From Sulfurimonas sp. (GTDB lineage: Bacteria; Campylobacterota; Campylobacteria; Campylobacterales; Sulfurimonadaceae): DNA of 10,077 nt. The stretch covers positions 1 to 10,077 of the forward strand of contig JAMOSE010000123.1 of assembly GCA_027063215.1 (NCBI GenBank). Reading direction: 5' to 3'. Position 1 is the first letter of the stretch; each line of letters opens with the position of its first letter. Under the pieces are notes generated by a model. It was not told where the DNA came from, did no database searches, and saw only the letters and a list, made by a program, of their open reading frames with translations. Shown piece by piece: positions 6,650-10,077 of the stretch. The translations under genes and the position numbers were made by a program.

Positions 6650-7426
6650 ATGGCAGATTTCAAAGGAAAAACACTTTTTATCAGTGGCGGTACACGCGGT
6701 ATAGGGAAAGCCATCGTCTATGCTTTTGCCGAAGCTGGTGCTGATGTAGCATTTACATATGCTTCAAGTGTAGATACTGCAAATGAGATCATTGCAGATG
6801 TTGAAAAAAAGTATGGCATTAAAAGCCGTGCATACAAACTCAACATTTTAGAGCCAAATACATACAAAGATGTATTTAAAGAGTTTGATGAAGATTTCGA
6901 TCAGCTTAACTTCTTTATCTCAAATGCTATCATTTCAGGCCGTGCTGTAGTTGGAGGATTTGGTCCTTTTATGCGTCTTAAACCTCGTGGACTTGATAAT
7001 ATCTGGACGGCAACGGTAGATGCTTTTGTTGTTGGTGCACAAGAAGCGACAAAACGTATTGAAAAAGTTGGTGGAGGAAGCATTATCTCTATGAGTTCAA
7101 CTGGTAATCTTGTTTACACACCTAACTATGCAGGTCATGGAGCAAATAAAGCAGCGGTTGAAGCAATGGTAAAATATGCAGCAGCTGAACTTGGTGAAAA
7201 AGGCATTCGTGTCAATGCTGTAAGTGGTGGACCGATCGATACAGATGCACTCAAAGCTTTCCCTAACTATGAAGAGGTAAAAGCAGAAGTAGTTCGTCGC
7301 TCGCCTCTTAGCCGTATGGGTGTTGCTGAGGATCTCACAGGTGCTTGTAAGTTCTTATGTTCTAATGATTCTTCGTGGTTAACAGGTCAGACTATTGTAG
7401 TAGATGGTGGAACAACGTTCCAGTAG
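6650..7426 (+). CDS. fabL: FabL-like enoyl-[acyl-carrier-protein] reductase (SDR superfamily)
   Basis: This 258-residue Rossmann-fold protein has the cofactor loop GGTRGIG (13-19), SNA at 91-93, a catalytic-region serine pair in MSS (149-150), and Tyr160 and Lys167 in YAGHGANK. The tyrosine-lysine spacing is Y-x6-K, the enoyl-ACP reductase arrangement, not the Y-x3-K of ordinary SDRs such as FabG. The stretch VNAVSGGPIDTDALKAFPN closely matches what I recall of Bacillus subtilis FabL (VNAVSGG, then IDTDALK and FPN). The C-terminus GQTIVVDGG is standard. The likely role is the last reduction step of fatty acid elongation, with NADPH favoured by R16. A few extra residues follow SNA compared with FabL (GFGPFMRLKPRG region). 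AAAGGA at 6637-6642 is the ribosome binding site. It is co-transcribed with dapA and ends at a hairpin terminator. The alternative is an SDR on another substrate; whether a FabI also exists is unknown. Confidence 0.72.
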   Translation: MADFKGKTLFISGGTRGIGKAIVYAFAEAGADVAFTYASSVDTANEIIADVEKKYGIKSRAYKLNILEPNTYKDVFKEFDEDFDQLNFFISNAIISGRAVVGGFGPFMRLKPRGLDNIWTATVDAFVVGAQEATKRIEKVGGGSIISMSSTGNLVYTPNYAGHGANKAAVEAMVKYAAAELGEKGIRVNAVSGGPIDTDALKAFPNYEEVKAEVVRRSPLSRMGVAEDLTGACKFLCSNDSSWLTGQTIVVDGGTTFQ

Positions 7427-7432
7427 ATAAAA

Positions 7433-7453
7433 CGGGCACCCTGCCCGCTTTTT
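7433..7453. terminator. Hairpin terminator after the dapA-fabL unit, probably bidirectional
   Basis: CGGGCA (7433-7438) pairs with TGCCCG (7442-7447) around a CCC loop, followed by C and five Ts on the plus strand. On the minus strand the same stem is followed by TTTT (complement of 7429-7432), so it could also end the small convergent gene, whose stop codon (7452-7454) touches the T-run. Confidence 0.85.
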
Positions 7454-7586
7454 AATTATGTACCGCTTTTGCGATCTTCTCTTGACACTCAAGGCATTTT
7501 TCTAGTTTTTCAGCCTCTTTTTTTGTAATTGCATGATGCACTAAAGCATCACGAACAGACTCTTTTGTTAAGTAAACATGTTTCAT
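7452..7586 (-). CDS. Small 44-residue CxxC/histidine protein of unknown function
   Basis: A short reading frame encodes 44 residues starting MKHVYLTKESVRDALVHHAI and ending in a Lys/Glu-rich helix with C31-L-E-C34 and H43. The case for a real gene is a near-perfect AAGGAG at 7600-7595, eight bases before the ATG, a stop placed exactly at a shared terminator, and a sensible amphipathic composition. No membrane segment or signal is present. Most of the protein looks helical (from about residue 8), and the C-terminal part may pack or dimerise. C31, C34, H17, H18 and H43 could bind a metal or do redox chemistry. I do not recognise the family. It converges on fabL and lies 83 bases downstream of the methyltransferase gene on the same strand, so it may have its own promoter or be read through from that gene. 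Confidence 0.75.
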   Translation of the reverse strand: MKHVYLTKESVRDALVHHAITKKEAEKLEKCLECQEKIAKAVHN

Positions 7587-7597
7587 AAGCTTCTCTC

Positions 7598-7637
7598 CTT
7601 ATCTGTTAATTTCTAATAAAATTATCACACAGATAAG
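7598..7637. promoter_or_regulatory. 9-bp inverted repeat around the candidate promoter of the small CxxC gene
   Basis: CTTATCTGT (7598-7606) and ACAGATAAG (7629-7637) are exact reverse complements, with centres 31 bases apart, close to three helical turns. Between them on the minus strand lies TGTGATAAT, an extended -10-like element (GATAAT, 7626-7621). The gene-proximal arm shares three bases with the AAGGAG ribosome binding site. This may be a repressor operator or, in a longer transcript from the methyltransferase, an RNA stem that covers part of that site. Confidence 0.5.
7621..7626 (-). promoter_or_regulatory. Candidate extended -10 box for the small CxxC gene
   Basis: On the minus strand this reads GATAAT preceded by TGT, forming a TGn-extended -10. 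It is 34 bases before the ATG at 7586. A TTTACA lies upstream, but only about 15 bases away, too close for an ideal -35. It is positioned within the inverted repeat 7598-7637. Confidence 0.4.
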
Positions 7638-7669
7638 TTAATGTAAATTAAATGATAAGTTTTACTTAA

Positions 7670-8299
7670 CTATATAGAGAGCGTAATCAAGCGTTTCTCG
7701 ATTAAAACATCCTTAAATCCATACTTTTTGGCGATCCAAAAAAATGTCTCTTTTGTATATAAAAAGACATGTGTTGGATCATTTTTATAGTACCATGTGG
7801 CAAAATCTATACTTTCATCATAAATATCTGTCATTAAGTAGAGTTTTGAACTCTCTTTTAACATACTTCTCAAACGTGCGAACTCTTTGGCAGGATTGTA
7901 GAGATGCTCTATAACTTCACATGAAGTTATATAATCATACTTCTCTTGCAGATATTGAGGCAAGTTATGAAAATAGAGATCATAATTTTTAATTTCATAT
8001 CCATTTTCAGCTAAAACAACTGAGATGATTGCACTTCTCCCTGCTCCAAAATCAAGACCTTTCTCTGTAGTACTAAAGTCTTTCATCACACTTTTTGTAA
8101 TGGGTGAAACAAACTTTCTGTATCCTTTATCAGCAGTATCTACATCATGCATCTCATAGCGTTCTATCTCTTCATTTGCTTTTGGCAGATCCTCTTTTAT
8201 AACAAAAATAGCTCTACATTCAGGGCATCTACAGTACTGCTGTCTGTCTTTATAAAAGTAGGAACTTGGTGTATTACATAATGGGCATCTTTCTTTCAT
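7670..8299 (-). CDS. Class I SAM-dependent methyltransferase with N-terminal zinc ribbon
   Basis: The 209-residue form begins MKERCPLC. Cysteines C5/C8 and C25/C28 (plus C23) make a short treble-clef or zinc-ribbon module. It is followed by a linker and a methyltransferase core: motif I LDFGAG (82-87), an acidic residue at the end of strand 2 (D107 in NYDLYF), and CEVIEHL (127-133), as in the Methyltransf_23/UbiG-like group. The substrate is unknown; family members with such ribbons modify small molecules, sugars or proteins. The start is uncertain. ATG 8299 gives a natural zinc-ribbon beginning but has no real ribosome binding site, and ATG 8323 adds eight residues (MVDTIKLG), also without one. 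A TAAAAT at 8310-8305 would start transcription almost on ATG 8299, so a leaderless message is possible. The gene is divergent from pgsA. Longer starts would run into pgsA and are unlikely. Confidence 0.82.
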   Translation of the reverse strand: MKERCPLCNTPSSYFYKDRQQYCRCPECRAIFVIKEDLPKANEEIERYEMHDVDTADKGYRKFVSPITKSVMKDFSTTEKGLDFGAGRSAIISVVLAENGYEIKNYDLYFHNLPQYLQEKYDYITSCEVIEHLYNPAKEFARLRSMLKESSKLYLMTDIYDESIDFATWYYKNDPTHVFLYTKETFFWIAKKYGFKDVLIEKRLITLSI

Positions 8300-8304
8300 G
8301 CCTA

Positions 8305-8347
8305 ATTTTATCGTATCAACCATTGATAAGCAATAAAAAGATAAAAT
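8305..8347. promoter_or_regulatory. Symmetric divergent promoter region between methyltransferase gene and pgsA
   Basis: ATTTTATC (8305-8312) and GATAAAAT (8340-8347) are mirror copies. Each contains TAAAAT, one reading toward the methyltransferase gene (8310-8305) and one toward pgsA (8342-8347). Between them, TATCAA (8314-8319) and TTGATA (8324-8329) form a second 6-bp inverted repeat around CCAT. The pgsA-side box is 27 bases before the TTG start and is plausible as a -10. The other side leaves no leader for ATG 8299. The nested repeats could be an operator for both genes. Confidence 0.45.
8342..8347 (+). promoter_or_regulatory. Candidate -10 box (TAAAAT) for the pgsA-rseP-yggS unit
   Basis: GATAAAAT lies 27 bases before the TTG of pgsA, giving a predicted leader of about 20 bases that includes AGAGGA. 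A five-A run precedes it and no -35 is evident. It is the only good candidate between the divergent genes on this strand. Confidence 0.45.
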
Positions 8348-8373
8348 CTCATCACTAAAACAGAGGATATTAT

Positions 8374-8925
8374 TTGTTAAATTTACCAAATTTTCTAGCA
8401 TCACTGCGCATACTGCTTGCACCTTTGATGTTTTGGGTTATTTTAAACCCTGATTTTTTTACATCACGCGGTTTTGACATATCGTGGAACTACTACTTTG
8501 CCTCACTGCTTTTTGTCTTAGCAAGTGTAACAGACTTTTTTGACGGCTATATTGCAAGACAATGGAATCAAATGACACTCCTTGGTGCCATCTTGGATCC
8601 ATTGGCTGACAAGATGCTCACTTTAGCTGCCTTTTTAGGTCTTATGATCGTAGGGGAAGCCTCTCCATGGGCTATCTACATCATCATTGTACGGGAACTT
8701 TTTATAACAGGCATACGTACAGTTGCAGTAAGTGAGGGAGTAAGTGTCAAAGCAAGCTGGGCAGGAAAAGTAAAAACGGTTGCACAGATGATAGCAATAG
8801 GCTTTTTGCTGATGCGCTGGCCTTATGGCGATGCACTGCTTTGGTTTGCAGTTTTCTTAACGGTTTATTCCGGACTTGAATATCTTTGGGGCTTTCGAAA
8901 AGCTCTACTAAAGGATGAGATCTAA
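8374..8925 (+). CDS. pgsA: CDP-diacylglycerol-glycerol-3-phosphate 3-phosphatidyltransferase
   Basis: PgsA transfers phosphatidyl from CDP-diacylglycerol to glycerol-3-phosphate, the committed step to phosphatidylglycerol and cardiolipin, in the inner membrane. The 183-residue protein carries the complete CDP-alcohol phosphotransferase signature DG-x2-AR-x8-G-x3-D-x3-D with D57, G58, A61, R62, G71, D75 and D79. Hydrophobic segments surround it, and the N-terminus MLNLPNFLASLRILLAP matches the family. The start is TTG at 8374, chosen because AGAGGA at 8362-8367 sits six bases upstream and the conserved N-terminus begins there; no ATG in frame fits. Its TAA shares a base with the ATG of rseP (TAATG), so the two are coupled. 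Assignment to PgsA rather than another CDP-alcohol transferase rests on N-terminal similarity, length and neighbour. Confidence 0.93.
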   Translation: MLNLPNFLASLRILLAPLMFWVILNPDFFTSRGFDISWNYYFASLLFVLASVTDFFDGYIARQWNQMTLLGAILDPLADKMLTLAAFLGLMIVGEASPWAIYIIIVRELFITGIRTVAVSEGVSVKASWAGKVKTVAQMIAIGFLLMRWPYGDALLWFAVFLTVYSGLEYLWGFRKALLKDEI

Positions 8926-9983
8926 TGGGTTATTTAGTATCACTGATAGTCCTCTCGGGACTTATATTTTTTCATGAGTTAGGACACTACACGGCAGCAC
9001 GTCTTATGGGTGTTTATGTAGAGGTTTTTAGTATAGGTTTTGGGAAACGTCTCTTTACATTTAGAGCTTTCTCTACAGAATGGAGTATTTCAGCTATTCC
9101 TCTTGGCGGCTATGTTCGTATGAAAGGTCAGGATGACTCCGATCCTACAAAAAAGAACTATGATGCAGACAGTTATAATTCAAAAACACCACTGCAACGT
9201 ATCTTTATCCTTTTAGCCGGTCCACTTGCAAACTTTGTATTGGCATTTTTTCTCTACTTTGGTATTGCTATGGGCAACCCTTCTGTACTGGCACCGGTAG
9301 TTGGTGAAGTTGTCAAAGACTCACCTGCATTTGTTGCAGGACTCGAGTCAAATGATACTATTCTCTCAATCAATGGACATCAGATAGAGTCTTGGAAAGA
9401 GATGGCCCAACTCATTAAAGCTTCAGAAGGTGCTATCGCTTTAGAGGTTGATCGCAAAGGTTACCTCAAACTGCTGACACTTACACCAGAACTTAAAGAT
9501 GCAAAAAATATGTATGGTGAAGATGTAAAACGCAAGATGATAGGTATCAGCGCAGCAGGTGTTATGAAAGAACATGAGATGGATCTTATTGAGAAGCTCA
9601 AATATGCAACAAATCAGACTATCTTTGCCTCCACAATGATCTTTACAGGTGTAAAAAAACTCATTGTAGGAGATGTTCCTGCAAGTGAAATGGGTGGAGT
9701 GATCTCTATAGTCAAACTCACATCTGATGCAAGTGATGCAGGATGGATGAGTGTCCTCTTCTTTGCAGCTCTTATCTCAGTAAATCTGGGCGTTTTAAAT
9801 CTTCTGCCAATTCCTGCACTCGATGGCGGGCATATAATGTTTAACCTCTATGAATTGCTCTTTCGTAGAGAACCGAGTGAGAAGATACTTATGAAACTCA
9901 CTGTTGCCGGTTGGGCAGTGCTCTTTGGCTTAATGGGCTTGGGACTTTTTAACGATATTAACAGATTAATAGGACAAGGATAA
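8925..9983 (+). CDS. rseP: Site-2 membrane zinc metalloprotease RseP (M50 family)
   Basis: RseP-type proteases cut single-pass membrane proteins within the bilayer, typically anti-sigma factors or remnant signal peptides. The 352-residue protein has the zinc site HELGH (17-21) in the first membrane segment, a conserved GFGKRLF and PLGGYVRMKG stretch, a second membrane segment near 95-115 (GPLANFVLAFFLYFG), one PDZ domain at about 125-190 (GEVVKDSPAFVAGL), and the third-ligand motif NLLPIPALDGG with D300. The single PDZ contrasts with the tandem PDZs of E. coli RseP. The length is typical of Campylobacterota and Gram-positive forms. No anti-sigma or envelope-stress gene is in the window, so its substrate is open. 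It overlaps pgsA by one base and is followed after three bases by a YggS-like gene. Confidence 0.94.
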   Translation: MGYLVSLIVLSGLIFFHELGHYTAARLMGVYVEVFSIGFGKRLFTFRAFSTEWSISAIPLGGYVRMKGQDDSDPTKKNYDADSYNSKTPLQRIFILLAGPLANFVLAFFLYFGIAMGNPSVLAPVVGEVVKDSPAFVAGLESNDTILSINGHQIESWKEMAQLIKASEGAIALEVDRKGYLKLLTLTPELKDAKNMYGEDVKRKMIGISAAGVMKEHEMDLIEKLKYATNQTIFASTMIFTGVKKLIVGDVPASEMGGVISIVKLTSDASDAGWMSVLFFAALISVNLGVLNLLPIPALDGGHIMFNLYELLFRREPSEKILMKLTVAGWAVLFGLMGLGLFNDINRLIGQG

Positions 9984-9986
9984 AAA

Positions 9987-10077
9987 ATGAATGAAATAGA
10001 GTATAAATTATATATAGATGATGTAATCAGACGCGTTGAGAGTGCAAGACTGAGAGTAAGTGATCACCATATTGTAA
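9987..10077 (+). CDS. YggS/PROSC-like PLP homeostasis protein, 5' end only
   Basis: Thirty complete codons are visible, beginning MNEIEYKLYIDDVIRRVESA and continuing to SDHHIV. An amphipathic first helix ending in HHIV, expected to be followed by the PLP-lysine strand (VAVSK), is the pattern I recall in Campylobacterota YggS-family proteins. The PLP lysine itself lies beyond the window edge, so the call rests on the N-terminus only. AAGGA at 9976-9980, six bases upstream, supports the start. The gene begins three bases after rseP stops and so continues the pgsA-rseP transcript. Confidence 0.62.
   Translation, partial: MNEIEYKLYIDDVIRRVESARLRVSDHHIV

Noticed and set aside
6650..7426. FabG-type ketoacyl-ACP reductase
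   Set aside because: FabG uses Y-x3-K; here the catalytic pair is Y160-x6-K167 and the C-terminal block matches FabL.
7637..7670. Terminator for the methyltransferase gene
   Set aside because: GTTAATGTAAA and TTTACTTAAC pair only with a one-base bulge, the stem is all weak pairs, and no T-run follows on the minus strand.
8300..8422. Longer N-terminus for the methyltransferase, reaching into pgsA on the opposite strand
   Set aside because: It would overlap the start and promoter of pgsA, the extra residues do not look like a domain, and the zinc ribbon begins naturally at MKERCPLC.

Overview
The window is AT-rich, densely packed bacterial DNA that looks like Campylobacterota (Epsilonproteobacteria), probably a free-living Sulfurimonas-type organism. 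The reasons are the low-GC codon use, promoters with a T-run just upstream of TATAAT, and the order pyrD - M16 peptidase - dapA - short-chain dehydrogenase, which I recall from Campylobacter jejuni. The pgsA-rseP pair is also familiar from that group. The genus is inferred; no rRNA or marker gene is present to fix it.

Layout. Positions 1-59 hold the 5' end of a minus-strand DJ-1/PfpI-like gene. Positions 60-345 are a non-coding gap containing a roughly 165-bp foldback element (127-291) with perfect 23-bp terminal inverted repeats, probably a MITE-like insertion. Positions 346-3218 hold a two-gene unit. The first gene encodes a lipoprotein of the NMT1/SsuA-type periplasmic binding family. It overlaps by ATGA a membrane GGDEF-EAL protein with a periplasmic domain. 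No ABC permease or ATPase lies in the window, so the pair most resembles a ligand-sensing c-di-GMP module. Positions 3277-5699 hold pyrD (quinone-type dihydroorotate dehydrogenase) and an M16 metallopeptidase, overlapping by one base. Positions 5755-7426 hold dapA and a FabL-like enoyl-ACP reductase, one base apart, with their own promoter and a terminator.

Positions 7452-7586 (minus) encode a 44-residue CxxC/His protein with a strong ribosome binding site, which looks like a real small gene. Its 5' region carries a 9-bp inverted repeat around a candidate -10 element. Positions 7670-8299 (minus) encode a zinc-ribbon SAM methyltransferase, divergent from pgsA. Positions 8374-10077 hold pgsA (TTG start), rseP and the start of a YggS-like PLP protein, tightly spaced and probably one transcript.

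Most of the window is housekeeping: pyrimidine synthesis, lysine and cell-wall precursors, fatty acid and phospholipid synthesis, and membrane proteolysis. The parts most worth a second look are the binding-protein/GGDEF-EAL pair, the foldback element beside its promoter, and the small CxxC gene with its inverted-repeat leader.
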